Shown here piece after piece: positions 45,325-55,242 of a DNA stretch of 64,000 nucleotides. This stretch comes from Allorhizobium paknamense (GTDB lineage Bacteria > Pseudomonadota > Alphaproteobacteria > Rhizobiales > Rhizobiaceae). Location of the stretch: assembly GCF_030815125.1 (NCBI RefSeq), contig NZ_JAUSWH010000001.1:186001-250000 (forward strand). The letters run 5' to 3'. Position numbers and translations under genes: made by a program. Each line of letters begins with the position of its first letter. Position 1 is the stretch's first letter. The notes beneath the pieces are model-generated. The model was not told where the DNA came from, did not search any database, and saw only the letters and a list, made by a program, of their open reading frames with translations.

Positions 45325-47034
45325 TTACGCGGAGCGCTTCGACGGTAACCGCCCGTGCAACACATCCTCAGCCGTGGCGGCATAATTTTCCACCGAACTG
45401 GTCCATTGTCCCCAAACGGTCTTGTCTATGGCATCGCCATTACGACCGAGGTTTGCAAGGCGCACTTTCTCGCCCTCCGTCAGCACTTGGGTCGATAAAG
45501 GCTCGAGATGCGCGACATCTTCGGCTGCAAGGCCAATTCTCTCCCCAACACGGTGGCCATAATCGTCATGCACCATGAAAAAGTGCCAGACCATGCGCTC
45601 CTGAACATCCCGCTCACATTGCGACAGGAGATCCCCCATGTTCTGCACCAGATCATCCCGCTCCCAATCCATCATCGTGCAATAGCGTCCCCGCGCTTGC
45701 AGATAATCGTTGCGGCGCTCGAGAACGCTTCGGGTCAGTCGCCCGTGAATCTCCGGCGGATTGTTCGGCTCCTCACGGCGGCTTTCCTCAAGGCCGTGAT
45801 GCAAAGAAGGCTCATAATTCACATGGGGGTTCTGCCCCTCAGGAATATCACGGCGGAAGGACATGGCACCGCCGCTGAGATTGGTGGCAACACGCGCGTT
45901 TTTGGGCTGGTTGACGGGCAATTGCAGATAATTGGTCCCCACCCGGTAGCGCTGCGTATCCGAATAGGAAAAGGTGCGGCCCACCAGCATCTTGTCATCG
46001 GAAAAATCCAGCCCGTCCACCAGAACACCGGTGCCCATGGCGATCTGCTCATTCTCGTTGAAAAAATCATCGACATTGCGATTGAGTGTCATCACACCCA
46101 CATGGCGTAGCGGAAAATCCTTTTCCGGCCAGATCTTGGTATCGTCCAGCGGGTCCCAGTCCAGTTCCGGATGATCATGATCCTGCATGATCTGAACGAA
46201 CATGTCCCATTGCGGATAGTCGCCGCGTTCAATGGCCTCATAAAGGTCGCGAGAGGCGCTGCCGAGATCCTCGCCCTGTACCTTTGCCGCTTCCGCCGCC
46301 GTCAGGCTGGCAAGCCCGCAACGCGGATGAAAATGATATTTGACGAGGACCGTCTCGCCCTTGGCGTTGACCATCTTGTAGGTGTTGACGCCAAAGCCTT
46401 CCATGTGGCGATAGCTGGCCGGAATACCCCTCGGGCTGAACAGATGGGTCAGCATGTGCATGGATTCCGGCGTCTGACTCATGAAGTCGAAGATTCGGTT
46501 CGGCTCCTGCCGGAAGGTCACCGGATCGGGCTTCAGCGAATGGATCACATCCGGAAACTTGATGGCATCGCGGATGAAGAAGACGGCGAGATTGTTTCCG
46601 ACCAGATCCCAGTTGCCTTCCTCCGTATAGAACTTTACCGCAAAACCGCGTGGATCACGGGCCACCTCGGAGGAATCCCGCCCGCCGATGACGGTGGAAA
46701 AGCGGATGGCGAGCGGCGTCTTCTTGCCAGCCTCCTGAAAAAGCCGGGCCCGGGTATAGGTGGAAGCTGGCTCCTCACCAATCTTTCCGCTTGCCTCGAA
46801 CACGCCGTAACAGACGAAACCCCTGGCATGAACCACACGCTCCGGTATCCGTTCACGATCGAAATGCGTGATCTTCTCCAGGAACTGATAGTTTTCCAGC
46901 GTTGCCGGTCCCCGGCTGCCGATGGTTCTCTGCGACTGATTATCGCTGATCGGATGCCCCTGCCGATTGGTCAGTTCGCGATCGGGCGTACCCGGCGGCA
47001 TGGCGGATGGCGCGCGGGGTGTCTTTTCGTCCAT
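45325..47034 (-). CDS. Monofunctional heme catalase
   Basis: Catalase of 569 residues that decomposes hydrogen peroxide. Catalytic histidine lies in [12 protein letters not shown] near residue 68, asparagine in [12 protein letters not shown] near residue 147, and heme tyrosine in [19 protein letters not shown] near residue 355. The protein has a longer C-terminal part ([15 protein letters not shown] onward) than the smallest catalases but lacks the flavodoxin-like domain of the large HPII type. GGAG lies upstream of the ATG. I could not assign a specific kat symbol. Confidence 0.92.
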   Translation of the reverse strand: MDEKTPRAPSAMPPGTPDRELTNRQGHPISDNQSQRTIGSRGPATLENYQFLEKITHFDRERIPERVVHARGFVCYGVFEASGKIGEEPASTYTRARLFQEAGKKTPLAIRFSTVIGGRDSSEVARDPRGFAVKFYTEEGNWDLVGNNLAVFFIRDAIKFPDVIHSLKPDPVTFRQEPNRIFDFMSQTPESMHMLTHLFSPRGIPASYRHMEGFGVNTYKMVNAKGETVLVKYHFHPRCGLASLTAAEAAKVQGEDLGSASRDLYEAIERGDYPQWDMFVQIMQDHDHPELDWDPLDDTKIWPEKDFPLRHVGVMTLNRNVDDFFNENEQIAMGTGVLVDGLDFSDDKMLVGRTFSYSDTQRYRVGTNYLQLPVNQPKNARVATNLSGGAMSFRRDIPEGQNPHVNYEPSLHHGLEESRREEPNNPPEIHGRLTRSVLERRNDYLQARGRYCTMMDWERDDLVQNMGDLLSQCERDVQERMVWHFFMVHDDYGHRVGERIGLAAEDVAHLEPLSTQVLTEGEKVRLANLGRNGDAIDKTVWGQWTSSVENYAATAEDVLHGRLPSKRSA

Positions 47035-47181
47035 GGTCGTTCTCCTGATTTTCCAGAAAGGGCCTCTTCAGGCGAACCACAGACGAGAACAGGAGTTCCG
47101 GCAGGCGCAACCGCTCGTTCATTTTTACCTGCTACATCTGTTCATGAGGTTTTGACGATAAACAAGAAGAATGGACGTACG

Positions 47182-47406
47182 ATGTGGCTTCAGCTTCACG
47201 ATGGTGATGGATTCCCTTTCTTTGTGAACATGGAAAACGTCGTGGACTTTCGCTGGTATGAGCGGGACAATTTCACCTGCCTGATCACCACCGCCCGGGT
47301 TTCGGAAAACCCTCACCGGCTCTATGCCCGTGAAAGCGCCACGCAGATCATGCAGATGATCGCCGCGGAACAGAAGCGCCAGGCCAAGATTGCCCAATAC
47401 GCCTGA
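47182..47406 (+). CDS. Small protein of unknown function
   Basis: Predicted 74-residue protein, MWLQLHDGDGFPFFVNMENV..., ending with a charged helix (IMQMIAAEQKRQAKIAQYA). The opening beta-hairpin and the hydrophobic-D-x-N pattern recall the FlbD flagellar family loosely, but identity is not established. The frame is part of a long antisense-like frame over the catalase gene; only this end, after 47182, lies outside it. The ribosome binding site is weak. It precedes the MgtC gene by 22 bp. Confidence 0.55.
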   Translation: MWLQLHDGDGFPFFVNMENVVDFRWYERDNFTCLITTARVSENPHRLYARESATQIMQMIAAEQKRQAKIAQYA

Positions 47407-47428
47407 GAAGGCGCAGGGAACCTTTGCC

Positions 47429-47935
47429 ATGCAGCCGCTTTTTGTGGCCATGGACACCCTGCTGAACGAACTCTTTCCCGCCCACAGGCTACCCTATTCC
47501 ATCATGCTGGCGCGCATGATGGGGGCCATGCTGTTCGGCGCCCTGATCGGTATCGAACGGGAACGCCACGACAAGGCGGCAGGGCTACGGACCCATATCC
47601 TGATTTCGCTCGCTGCCGCCGTTTTTGCCATTCTCTCCACGGAAGCGGCGCATATGCCGATCTTCAACGCCAATCTTGCGCAGATCGACCCTTTGAGGGT
47701 GGTTGAAGCGGTAACATCGGGTGTTGCCTTTCTGGCCGCTGGCATGATCGTCTTTTCCAAGGGCACCGTCCACGGGCTGACGACGGGGGCCGGCATGTGG
47801 CTTTCCGGCGCTGTTGGATTGGCGCTCGGCTTCGGCTTCTGGGTTATCGGGGCCATTGCATCCCTCTCCTGTTTTCTCGTGCTGGGCGTCATCGGACGCC
47901 TGATGGGACACGGCGCTTCCAATCCCAAAAAGTGA
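47429..47935 (+). CDS. MgtC/SapB family membrane protein
   Basis: Membrane protein of 168 residues with four hydrophobic helices. The family signature ARMMGAMLFGALIGIERERHDKAAGLRTHIL is near residues 28-58, and GLTTGAGMWLSGAVGLALG follows. MgtC proteins influence magnesium homeostasis and ATP synthase in intracellular pathogens; only the N-terminal MgtC domain is present here. The ATG at 47429 is preferred over an upstream TTG. The upstream small gene may be co-transcribed. Confidence 0.85.
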   Translation: MQPLFVAMDTLLNELFPAHRLPYSIMLARMMGAMLFGALIGIERERHDKAAGLRTHILISLAAAVFAILSTEAAHMPIFNANLAQIDPLRVVEAVTSGVAFLAAGMIVFSKGTVHGLTTGAGMWLSGAVGLALGFGFWVIGAIASLSCFLVLGVIGRLMGHGASNPKK

Positions 47936-47985
47936 TCCGACCACCTGTGTGCATCGTAATGCGCCCAAACGATCAGGAAGATTTC

Positions 47986-49449
47986 ATGCAGCGCTCCTCC
48001 CCGACCATCCTCTGGTTCCGAAAGGATCTGAGGCTTTCCGACAATCACGCTCTTTCCGCAGCGGTCGCCCGGGGCGGTCCGGTGATACAGGTCTTTATTC
48101 TTGAACCCGAAGACGGCGGCACGGGGCCGATGGGTTCGGCGCAACGCTGGTGGCTGCATCATTCCCTGTCCGCGCTCTCCAAGGATCTGGAGACGCGTGG
48201 CAGCCGCCTGATCCTCCGGCGCGGTGACGCGCAAAAGGTATTGGAAGCCCTCGTTAAGGAAACGGGCGCTGAAGCCCTGCACTGGAACCGCCGCTATGAA
48301 CCGGTAGGCATGGATATCGACGGACCGCTGAAACAGCATTTCCGCGACGCCGGATTGACGGTGGAAAGCTTTGGCGGGCAATTGTTGCATGAACCAACCC
48401 GGCTGAAGACGACCGGCGGCACGCCTTTCCGGGTTTATACGCCCTTCTGGAAGGCTGTGGATGCGGGTGGCGACCCGACCGCGCCCATCGACGCACCCAA
48501 AGCGATTGCCGCACCGGATCGGTGGCCGGACAGCGAGGCGCTGGACGACTGGGCTCTTCTGCCGACCAAGCCGGACTGGGCGGGGGGCTTTCGGGAGATG
48601 TGGACCCCTGGAGAAGCCGGGGCGCATCAGCGGCTGAAGCATTTTATATCGAAGGGCCTGCGCGGCTATCGGCGCGGGCGCGATTTTCCGGCGGAACCGC
48701 ATGTCTCCATGCTATCGCCGCATATTGCGCTGGGGGAAATTTCCCCGGCCCAGATCTGGCATGCCACCATCGGCCTGCCAGCCAGCGTTGCCGCAGAGGA
48801 TTATGTGCATTTCCGCAAGGAACTGGTCTGGCGGGATTTCTCCTACCACCTTCTCTTTCACTTCCCGGAGCTTCCCCGCCGCAACTGGAATGCGCGCTTT
48901 GACGACTTTCCCTGGCGGGATAATAAGACAGGCCTGAGGGCCTGGCAGAAGGGCCGGACCGGCTACCCCATTGTCGATGCGGCCATGCGGCAATTGTGGC
49001 AGCACGGCTACATGCATAACCGGCTGCGCATGATTACCGCCTCCTTCCTGATCAAGGATCTGATGGTGGATTGGCGCGACGGCGAAGCCTGGTTTGCCGA
49101 TACGCTCGTGGATGCCGATCCCGCCTCCAATGCCGCCAGTTGGCAATGGGTGGCAGGGTCCGGCGCCGATGCCGCGCCTTTTTTCCGGATTTTCAATCCC
49201 ATCACCCAGGGCGAAAAATTCGACCCGGAGGGCACATTCGTGCGGCGCTATCTGCCGGAGCTGGCAAAATTGCCGAATGAATTCATTCACAAGCCGTTCG
49301 AGGCGCCGGAACAGGTGCTGCGCAAGGCCGGGGTTGTGCTGGGCGAAACTTATCCACAACCGATTGTCGACCACCGTAAGGCCCGGGAAACGGCGCTCTC
49401 TGCCTATCAGGAGATCAGCGCGGGGGCAAAATCCGGGGTGCGGGAGTAG
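47986..49449 (+). CDS. phrB: Deoxyribodipyrimidine photolyase (CPD, class I)
   Basis: Light-driven DNA repair enzyme of 487 residues that splits pyrimidine dimers. An N-terminal antenna domain starts TILWFRKDLRLSDN; the FAD-binding catalytic domain contains GRTGYPIVDAAMRQLW, HNRLRMITASFLIKDL and NAASWQWVAGSGADAAP, including the tryptophans used in electron transfer. AGGAAG precedes the ATG at 47986 by 6 nt. It lies 50 bp after the MgtC gene on the same strand. Confidence 0.93.
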   Translation: MQRSSPTILWFRKDLRLSDNHALSAAVARGGPVIQVFILEPEDGGTGPMGSAQRWWLHHSLSALSKDLETRGSRLILRRGDAQKVLEALVKETGAEALHWNRRYEPVGMDIDGPLKQHFRDAGLTVESFGGQLLHEPTRLKTTGGTPFRVYTPFWKAVDAGGDPTAPIDAPKAIAAPDRWPDSEALDDWALLPTKPDWAGGFREMWTPGEAGAHQRLKHFISKGLRGYRRGRDFPAEPHVSMLSPHIALGEISPAQIWHATIGLPASVAAEDYVHFRKELVWRDFSYHLLFHFPELPRRNWNARFDDFPWRDNKTGLRAWQKGRTGYPIVDAAMRQLWQHGYMHNRLRMITASFLIKDLMVDWRDGEAWFADTLVDADPASNAASWQWVAGSGADAAPFFRIFNPITQGEKFDPEGTFVRRYLPELAKLPNEFIHKPFEAPEQVLRKAGVVLGETYPQPIVDHRKARETALSAYQEISAGAKSGVRE

Positions 49450-49553
49450 GCTTTTCCCAAGGGGTCGGGTGGAAGGAAATTGCATTTCTTGTCATGCAAG
49501 GCTTGTAGACCGAAAAGACGCTCTTTATCTTTCCGGAAACAGAAAGCACATCC

Positions 49554-50591
49554 ATGGCATTTCATCCTTCCGTTATCGACGCTATCGGCAACACCCCACT
49601 GGTCCGCCTGAAGGCCGCATCCGAGGCCACGGGCTGCACCATTCTGGGCAAGGCCGAGTTTCTGAACCCGGGCCAGTCCGTCAAGGATCGCGCAGCACTT
49701 TACATCATCCGTGATGCCGAGCGGCGTGGTCTGCTGCGGCCCGGCGGCGTCATCGTGGAAGGCACCGCTGGCAATACCGGTATCGGGCTGACCATGGTGG
49801 CAAAGGCGCTGGGCTATCGCACCGTCATCGTCATTCCGGAAACCCAGAGCCAGGAAAAGAAGGATGCGCTGAAGCTTCTCGGCGCGGAACTGGTGGAAGT
49901 GCCTGCCGTTCCCTACAGAAACCCCAATAACTATGTGAAACTGTCCGGGCGTCTTGCCGCCGAACTGGCCAAGACAGAGCCAAACGGCGCAATCTGGGCC
50001 AACCAGTTCGACAACACCGCCAATCGGGACGCCCATGTGGAAACCACAGCCCGTGAAATCTTCGAGCAGACCGGCGGTGCGGTGGATGGTTTCATCTGCG
50101 CGGTCGGCTCGGGTGGTACGCTGGCTGGCACGGCGCTTGGCCTGAAAAACCTCAAACCCGGCGTGAAGATCGGCCTGGCGGATCCGGAAGGCGCAGCCCT
50201 TTACGAGTTCTACAAGAACGGCGAACTGAAATCCTCCGGCTCGTCCATCACAGAAGGCATCGGCCAGGGCCGCATCACCGCCAATCTCGAAGGGTTCACA
50301 CCGGATTTCGCCTATCAGATCCCTGATTCAGAGGCGCTGCCCATCGTTTTCGATCTGGTGGAGCAAGAGGGCCTGTGCCTTGGCGGGTCTTCCGGCATCA
50401 ATATTGCCGGCGCCATCCGGCTGGCCCGCGATCTCGGCCCCGGCCACACCATCGTGACCATTCTGTGCGACTATGGCAATCGCTACCAGTCCAAGCTCTT
50501 CAACACGTCTTTCCTGAAGGATAAGGGTCTGCCCCTGCCCGGCTGGCTGACGCAGAAGAGTGAAATGACCGTACCCTACGAACAGGTTTGA
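49554..50591 (+). CDS. cysK: Cysteine synthase A
   Basis: Pyridoxal-phosphate enzyme of 345 residues making cysteine from O-acetylserine and sulfide. The PLP lysine is K44 in LNPGQSVKDRAA; the phosphate-binding loop is EGTAGNTGIGL; the C-terminal part carries LGGSSGINIAGAIR. The form is slightly longer than enteric CysK (about 320), as in other alphaproteobacteria. It is followed 6 bp later by an AlaX editing gene and then a sulfurtransferase gene, a sulfur-linked operon. Confidence 0.93.
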   Translation: MAFHPSVIDAIGNTPLVRLKAASEATGCTILGKAEFLNPGQSVKDRAALYIIRDAERRGLLRPGGVIVEGTAGNTGIGLTMVAKALGYRTVIVIPETQSQEKKDALKLLGAELVEVPAVPYRNPNNYVKLSGRLAAELAKTEPNGAIWANQFDNTANRDAHVETTAREIFEQTGGAVDGFICAVGSGGTLAGTALGLKNLKPGVKIGLADPEGAALYEFYKNGELKSSGSSITEGIGQGRITANLEGFTPDFAYQIPDSEALPIVFDLVEQEGLCLGGSSGINIAGAIRLARDLGPGHTIVTILCDYGNRYQSKLFNTSFLKDKGLPLPGWLTQKSEMTVPYEQV

Positions 50592-50597
50592 TCCTTC

Positions 50598-51362
50598 ATG
50601 CCCACACTGCCTCTCTATCGTGACGATTTCTATCTCTCGACGGCTGAGGCATATGTCAGCGCCGTGCATGACGACGGCGCAATAGAGCTGGACCAGACCT
50701 GCTTTTACGCCGCCTCTGGCGGACAGCCGGGCGATACCGGCTTTCTGGAGCGGGCCGATGGCAGCCGGATCATGCTGGGAGAGACGCGCCACGGCGCCGA
50801 CAAGAGCATCATCCTGCATCATCCGCTGGAGCTTTTCCACTCGGACATGCTTAAAAACCCGACGGCGGATCAGTCCGCTCCGGTGGTAGGGGAAAAGCTG
50901 GTGCTGCATGTGGACTGGCCGCGCCGCTACCGGCTGATGCGCATGCACACGGCCTGCCATCTTCTCTCCGTCGTCTGCCCCTTCCCCATCACCGGCGCTG
51001 CCGTTGGCGAGGAGGAAAGCCGGGTGGATTTCGACATGTCGGAAACCATCGACAAGGATGCCGTGACCGCGGAACTGATGCGGCTCGTCAACGAAAATCA
51101 CCCCATCAGCGTCACCTGGATTACGGATGCCGAGCTTGCCGCCAATCCCGGTATCGTCAAGAGCAAGAATGTCCGTCCGCCCATGGGGTTAGGACGTGTT
51201 AGCCTTGTTTGCATCGGTGAAAACTCCGCCGTTGACAGCCAGCCCTGCGGCGGCACACATGTTTCTGAAACACAGGAAGTGGGGGCGATTCACATCGCCA
51301 AAATCGAAAAGAAGGGCAAGGAAAACCGGCGTTTCCGCATCCGCTTCGGCGTGCCGGAATAA
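50598..51362 (+). CDS. Alanyl-tRNA editing protein, AlaX type
   Basis: Freestanding editing hydrolase of 254 residues that removes wrong amino acids (mainly serine or glycine) from tRNA-Ala. Zinc ligands are H117 and H121 (HTACH) and the C-terminal CGGTH near residue 219, as in the AlaRS editing domain. N-terminal CFYAASGGQPGDTG is the AlaX/AlaRS core. It starts 6 bp after cysK and lies 110 bp before the sulfurtransferase gene. Confidence 0.9.
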   Translation: MPTLPLYRDDFYLSTAEAYVSAVHDDGAIELDQTCFYAASGGQPGDTGFLERADGSRIMLGETRHGADKSIILHHPLELFHSDMLKNPTADQSAPVVGEKLVLHVDWPRRYRLMRMHTACHLLSVVCPFPITGAAVGEEESRVDFDMSETIDKDAVTAELMRLVNENHPISVTWITDAELAANPGIVKSKNVRPPMGLGRVSLVCIGENSAVDSQPCGGTHVSETQEVGAIHIAKIEKKGKENRRFRIRFGVPE

Positions 51363-51472
51363 CGGCCTCCACCTCTTCTCGAATTGCCTCCTACGCAAAC
51401 AAAACCTCCGAGGCGATCACGGATCCTGCGGATCACCTTCGCCTCGGCCATGACAGCGAAAGTGAGAGAAGC

Positions 51473-52906
51473 ATGTCTGCGGAAAGAAGCCGGTTCATTG
51501 TTTCTGCCGAGTGGGTTCAAAAACAGCTCGGCGCCCCGCAGTTCAGGATTGTGGATGCGTCATGTTACCTCCCGTCCCATAATCGTAATGCCGCTGCCGA
51601 ATATGCGGCAGGCCATATTCCAGGCGCAGTTTTCTTCGATCACGACCAGATTGCGGATCACTCCTCTGGCCTGCCGCATACGCTACTTTCACCGGAATCT
51701 TTTGCTGAGGCTATCGGCAAGCTCGGCATTGCCGAAACCGATACGATCGTCGTCTATGACGGTCCAGGCCTCTATTCCGCGCCGCGCGTATGGTGGATGC
51801 TCCGCATCATGGGTGCCCCCAATGTCTTCGTGCTGGATGGCGGCCTGGACGGCTGGAAAGCGGAGAACCGCTCGCTGGAAACCGACCTGCCGGAACCGAA
51901 GCCCGTCACTTTTAACCCCGTCTTCAAGGAAGAGCGCGTCACCAGCTATCTGGAGATGCGCGACATCGTTGAAAACGCGGAAAAGCAGGTGGCGGATGCC
52001 CGTCCCGCTGGCCGCTTCACCGGAGATGAGGCCGAGCCCCGCGCTGGCATGCGCTCCGGCCATATGCCGGGAGCACGATCTGTACCGGCCTCCGTTCTTG
52101 GCGAAAATGGCCGGTTGAAGGATCTCGCCACCCTGCGCTCGATCTTCCACGAGGCCGGCGTCGATCTCACCAAGCCCATCGTCACCAGTTGCGGTTCAGG
52201 TGTCACGGCGGCTGTGGTGACACTGGCGCTGGAATCCCTTGGCCACCGTGACAACAGCCTCTATGATGGCTCCTGGTCGGAATGGGGCTCGAAAAAGGAT
52301 ACGCCGGTGGTGACCGGCCCGGCGGCCAAGCTGGATGTAGCCCTGCCGGAACCACTGACTGCGCATGTGACGAAACTGGAAATGACCAGCCCGCCCAAGG
52401 CGAGCCTGCCGGTGCCGGTCAATATCCAGACCGCGATCATCCGCGCCACGGAAATTCCGCTGCCCTTCTACCGCTTCCTCTATCGTCAGGTGGGCGGGCG
52501 CTGGCACTGGTACAAACGTCTTCGCCTTTCCGATCCGGACCTGAAGACGATCATCCACGATCCCAAGGTTTCCGTGTCCGTACTTTACGTCAACGGCGCT
52601 CCGGCGGGCTTCTTCGAGCTTTCGCAGGAAAACGACAAGCTGGTGGAGCTTTCCTATTTCGGCCTGTTCGAACACGCGCTCGGCCTTGGCATCGGCAAGT
52701 GGTTCCTGCTGCAAGCCCTTTACGCCGCCTGGTCCACCGCCCCGGAAACCGTCACCGTGATGACCAACACCCTGGACCACCCCCGCGCCCTGCAACTCTA
52801 TCAGCGCTTTGGCTTCTCCCCGGTGGAAAGCTGGGAGGAACTGGTGGAGCCCATCTCCGAGATGGAACTGCTCCAGATGCTGCGCAACGATTTCGGCGCG
52901 ATTTGA
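51473..52906 (+). CDS. sseA: 3-mercaptopyruvate sulfurtransferase fused to a GNAT acetyltransferase
   Basis: Two-module protein of 477 residues. Residues 5-285 are tandem rhodanese domains; the active-site loop CGSGVTA (C240) is that of mercaptopyruvate rather than thiosulfate sulfurtransferases. Residues about 300-470 form a GNAT-like acyltransferase with acetyl-CoA loop GLGIGKWFL and a C-terminal N-T-L-D-H-P-R-A-L-Q-L-Y-Q-R-F-G-F signature. GAGAGAAG precedes the ATG. The sulfurtransferase moves sulfur from mercaptopyruvate to thiols; the acetyl acceptor of the second domain is unknown. It is in a cysteine-centred group with cysK and alaX. Confidence 0.88.
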   Translation: MSAERSRFIVSAEWVQKQLGAPQFRIVDASCYLPSHNRNAAAEYAAGHIPGAVFFDHDQIADHSSGLPHTLLSPESFAEAIGKLGIAETDTIVVYDGPGLYSAPRVWWMLRIMGAPNVFVLDGGLDGWKAENRSLETDLPEPKPVTFNPVFKEERVTSYLEMRDIVENAEKQVADARPAGRFTGDEAEPRAGMRSGHMPGARSVPASVLGENGRLKDLATLRSIFHEAGVDLTKPIVTSCGSGVTAAVVTLALESLGHRDNSLYDGSWSEWGSKKDTPVVTGPAAKLDVALPEPLTAHVTKLEMTSPPKASLPVPVNIQTAIIRATEIPLPFYRFLYRQVGGRWHWYKRLRLSDPDLKTIIHDPKVSVSVLYVNGAPAGFFELSQENDKLVELSYFGLFEHALGLGIGKWFLLQALYAAWSTAPETVTVMTNTLDHPRALQLYQRFGFSPVESWEELVEPISEMELLQMLRNDFGAI

Positions 52907-52940
52907 AGGCAGTCGCAACTTTCGATAACGCCATCGGTTC

Positions 52941-53041
52941 TTACAGCGCCGTGCGTTTTATCAAACGCACGGCGCTGTAACACTTTAAATCTGCTGCATA
53001 ATTTTATCCTTAAATCGTTTCCGATTTAAGGAATTATGCAG
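52941..53041 (-). repeat. Palindromic repeat, family D, copy 2
   Basis: TTACAGCGCCGTGCG...CGCACGGCGCTGTAA followed by CTGCATAATTTTATCCTTAAATC...GATTTAAGGAATTATGCAG, the inverse orientation of the copy at 29914. The interior of each stem differs but the ends and order are kept. It lies 35 bp after the sulfurtransferase stop. Confidence 0.8.
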
Positions 53042-53068
53042 TGGCCGATATATCCCCTTCACCGTCGT

Positions 53069-53093
53069 CCTCGGGCTTGACCCGAGGATCCAT
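53069..53093. repeat. Short repeat with CCTCGGGCTTGA core (family E), copy 2
   Basis: CCTCGGG-CTTGA-CCCGAGG-ATCCAT, a perfect 7-bp inverted repeat, matching the element at 4617. Confidence 0.6.
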
Positions 53094-53114
53094 CGGAACA
53101 GCAGAACACAAACA

Positions 53115-53143
53115 AAAAGGGCCGCAACACATGCGGCCCTTTT
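53115..53143. terminator. Intrinsic terminator after ilvD
   Basis: AAAAGGGCCGCA and TGCGGCCCTTTT form a 12-bp stem; leftward it ends in T5. Between converging genes, so it may serve both. Confidence 0.85.
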
Positions 53144-53166
53144 GTCATAGATGACTGTAAAACACC

Positions 53167-55002
53167 TTATTCCGGCAGCTTGCGCACCGCGCCCTTGTCG
53201 GCGCTGGTGGCAAAGGCCGCATAGGCCTTGAGCGCCGTCGTCACATTGCGCTTGCGCGGGGCTTCGGGCTTCCAGCCCCTGGCATCCTGCTCGGCGCGAC
53301 GCGCGGCCAGTTCAGCTTCCGGAACGGCCAGTTGAATGGTGCGGTTGGGAATATCGATCTCAATGGTGTCGCCATCCCGCACCAGACCGATCGTGCCGCC
53401 ATTGGCCGCTTCCGGCGAGACGTGGCCGATGGAAAGGCCCGACGTACCACCGGAGAAGCGGCCATCGGTGATCAGCGCGCAAGCCTTCCCGAGGCCCTTG
53501 GACTTCAGATAGCTGGTGGGATAGAGCATTTCCTGCATGCCCGGCCCGCCCTTCGGGCCTTCATAGCGGATCACCACCACATCACCGGCCACGACTTCGT
53601 TGCCAAGGATCGCCTTCACGGCGGCATCCTGGCTTTCATAGACCTTGGCCGGGCCGGTGAACTTCAGGATGGATTCATCCACGCCTGCCGTCTTCACGAT
53701 GCAGCCGTCCAGCGCGATATTGCCCTTCAGCACGGCAAGACCGCCATCCTTGGAGAAAGGATGCTCGACAGAACGGATCACGCCGTTTTCACGGTCGGTA
53801 TCCAGTTCATCCCAGCGCGCGCTTTGCGAGAAGGCAACCTGGGTCGGCACGCCGCCGGGCGCAGCGCGGAAGAAGTCGCGCACGGTTTCGGAATGGGTGC
53901 GGGTAATATCCCAACGGTCAATGGCATCACCCAGCGTCGGAGCGTGAACCGTCGGGCAATCGCGATTGATCAACCCGCCACGATCCAGTTCGCCGAGAAT
54001 GCGCATGATGCCACCAGCGCGATGTACGTCTTCCATGTGCACATCGCTCTTGGCCGGTGCGACCTTGGAGAGGCACGGCACCTTGCGGGAGAGGCGGTCG
54101 ATATCATCCATGGTGAAATCCACCTCGCCCTCATAGGCGGCGGCGAGAATGTGCAGAACCGTATTGGTGGAGCCGCCCATGGCAATATCCAGCGCCATGG
54201 CGTTCTCGAAAGCCTGCTTGGAGGCAATCTTGCGCGGCAGCACGCTGTCGTCTTCCTGCTCATAATAGCGACGAGCGAGATCGACGACGAGATGACCCGC
54301 CTCAACGAACAGCCGCTTACGGTCGGCATGGGTGGCCAGCGTCGAGCCATTGCCGGGCAAGGACAGGCCGAGCGCTTCGGTGAGACAGTTCATGGAATTG
54401 GCCGTGAACATGCCCGAGCAGGAGCCGCAGGTGGGGCAGGCAGACCGCTCGATAACCTTCACGTCCTCGTCGGAGACCTTGTCGTCGGCGGCAGCCACCA
54501 TCGCGTCCACCAGATCCAGCGCATGGGTCTTGCCGTTCAGTACCACTTTGCCCGCTTCCATCGGGCCGCCGGAAACGAAAACCGCCGGAATGTTCAGCCG
54601 CAAAGCGGCCATCAGCATGCCGGGCGTGATCTTGTCGCAGTTGGAAATGCAGACCATGGCATCGGCACAGTGCGCATTGACCATATACTCCACCGAGTCG
54701 GCGATGATCTCACGCGAAGGCAGCGAATACAGCATGCCGTCATGCCCCATGGCGATACCGTCATCCACGGCGATGGTGTTGAACTCCTTCGCCACGCCGC
54801 CAGCCGCCTCGATCTCGCGGGCCACGAGCTGGCCAAGATCCTTCAGATGCACATGGCCCGGCACGAACTGGGTGAAAGAATTGACCACGGCAATAATCGG
54901 CTTACCGAAATCGCTGTCCTTCATGCCCGTGGCGCGCCAAAGGCCGCGCGCACCGGCCATGTTGCGGCCATGGGTCGTGGTTCTTGAACGATAGGCTGGC
55001 AT
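53167..55002 (-). CDS. ilvD: Dihydroxyacid dehydratase
   Basis: Iron-sulfur dehydratase of 611 residues in valine, isoleucine and pantothenate synthesis. [20 protein letters not shown] opens the protein; cluster and metal ligands are in [10 protein letters not shown] near residue 122 and [19 protein letters not shown] near residue 192. Length and the ATG at 55002 fit the family; a longer frame to 55086 is unsupported. It is monocistronic and divergent from msrP, with a family C repeat between. Confidence 0.95.
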   Translation of the reverse strand: MPAYRSRTTTHGRNMAGARGLWRATGMKDSDFGKPIIAVVNSFTQFVPGHVHLKDLGQLVAREIEAAGGVAKEFNTIAVDDGIAMGHDGMLYSLPSREIIADSVEYMVNAHCADAMVCISNCDKITPGMLMAALRLNIPAVFVSGGPMEAGKVVLNGKTHALDLVDAMVAAADDKVSDEDVKVIERSACPTCGSCSGMFTANSMNCLTEALGLSLPGNGSTLATHADRKRLFVEAGHLVVDLARRYYEQEDDSVLPRKIASKQAFENAMALDIAMGGSTNTVLHILAAAYEGEVDFTMDDIDRLSRKVPCLSKVAPAKSDVHMEDVHRAGGIMRILGELDRGGLINRDCPTVHAPTLGDAIDRWDITRTHSETVRDFFRAAPGGVPTQVAFSQSARWDELDTDRENGVIRSVEHPFSKDGGLAVLKGNIALDGCIVKTAGVDESILKFTGPAKVYESQDAAVKAILGNEVVAGDVVVIRYEGPKGGPGMQEMLYPTSYLKSKGLGKACALITDGRFSGGTSGLSIGHVSPEAANGGTIGLVRDGDTIEIDIPNRTIQLAVPEAELAARRAEQDARGWKPEAPRKRNVTTALKAYAAFATSADKGAVRKLPE

Positions 55003-55118
55003 GGGCGTTACCTCGAAAGTTCTGCGCGACGCGCGATATCGTCGCTGATTTTGTGTTTTCCTAGGGTAAATTACCGGGCCTGTCACTATCGGCAGGGCGG
55101 AAAACGGTACGCAAGCTC

Positions 55119-55242
55119 ATACGAGGAGTCATTGAAAATGACACCTCGTATTCCTCTTTCGAATATCTCAAGCCGTTGATGCATTTGAGATATTCGAAAC
55201 TCCTTCAAGGCGAGGATGCGTTAGCATCTTCGAGCCTTGGTA
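55119..55242 (-). repeat. Palindromic repeat, family C, copy 3
   Basis: Inverse orientation of the copies at 29316 and 41246: ATACGAGGAGTC...GACACCTCGTAT first, then TTTCGAATATCTCAA...TTGAGATATTCGAAA, then CAAGGCGAGGATGC...GCATCTTCGAGCCTTGG. It lies in the divergent gap between ilvD and msrP, not at a stop codon. Confidence 0.85.

Noticed and set aside
46171..47181. Long plus-strand frame opposite the catalase gene, continuous with the small protein at 47182
   Set aside because: The part over the catalase gene is antisense shadow; only the last 74 codons are kept as a separate gene.
49450..49553. Possible SAM or cysteine-responsive riboswitch before cysK
   Set aside because: The 104-bp leader shows no S-box or SAM-II core and no terminator hairpin.
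53332..54987. 551-codon plus-strand frame over ilvD
   Set aside because: Antisense shadow; ilvD carries its iron-sulfur motifs on the other strand.
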